This document shows positions 5,012-5,110 of a stretch of 5,110 nucleotides of DNA, piece after piece. Positions within the stretch are counted from its first letter, which is position 1. The number at the start of each line of letters is the position of its first letter. The translations under genes and the position numbers were made by a program. Where the stretch lies: assembly GCA_018712905.1 (NCBI GenBank), contig DVGD01000063.1, positions 1 to 5,110 on the forward strand, written 5' to 3'. Source of the stretch: Candidatus Avoscillospira stercoripullorum. GTDB taxonomy: Bacteria > Bacillota > Clostridia > Oscillospirales > Oscillospiraceae. The notes under the pieces were generated by a model, which ran no database searches, was not told the DNA's origin, and saw only the letters and a program-made list of their open reading frames with translations.

Positions 5012-5110
5012 ATGGCCGATCAAGATTTTTTTGACCAAGAAAAAACGCCCGAGGACGTCTCTCTGGACGCCGTAATCGAAAGCGCCAAGGCGGAACTCGG
5101 GGAGACGCCC
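5012..5110 (+). CDS. Unidentified acidic protein, N-terminal fragment (runs off right edge)
   Basis: ATG at 5012 follows GGAGG (5002-5006) at normal spacing, 11 bp after the DJ-1 gene stop, and the frame stays open for 33 codons to the window end. The visible residues begin MADQDFFDQEKTPEDVSLD and are strongly acidic and hydrophilic, with no signal peptide or transmembrane segment so far. I do not recognise the family from this fragment. Close spacing suggests it belongs to the same rightward operon. Confidence 0.7.
   Translation, partial: MADQDFFDQEKTPEDVSLDAVIESAKAELGETP

Overview
The window is GC-rich (about 60% by eye) and gene-dense. Strong GGAGG ribosome binding sites, sigma-A-type promoters and a SCIFF peptide/maturase pair suggest a class Clostridia bacterium. 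The base composition fits the high-GC Oscillospiraceae-like gut lineages, but this placement is an inference from gene content only.

Left part (1-2881, minus strand, read right to left). A 275-residue Cys-rich protein of unknown function (2881-2054) comes first. Next is scfA (1950-1798), a 50-residue SCIFF ranthipeptide precursor with its own near-consensus sigma-A promoter. An unusual 258-nt gap made almost entirely of hairpins follows, then scfB (1539-160), the SCIFF radical SAM/SPASM maturase. The start codon of an Orn/Lys/Arg decarboxylase overlaps the scfB stop by one base, and that gene runs off the left edge. ScfB should install Cys-to-residue thioether cross-links in the ScfA core. 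No exporter or protease for the peptide lies in the window.

Middle (2882-3040). A divergent intergenic region carries a good sigma-A promoter facing right and a sporulation-sigma-like (sigma-K type) candidate facing left towards the Cys-rich gene.

Right part (3041-5110, plus strand). A tightly packed operon holds a TagA/WecG-family glycosyltransferase, an atypical thymidylate kinase-like protein (start and stop overlap as TAATG), a DJ-1/PfpI-family protein, and the first 33 codons of an unidentified acidic protein.

The family-level system, SCIFF/ranthipeptide, is already known. Three things stand out. This precursor has Gly where I recall the family having the conserved Thr that accepts the thioether in the studied C. 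thermocellum peptide. It has a seventh Cys in the leader region. The intergenic segment between precursor and maturase is heavily structured and repeat-bearing.
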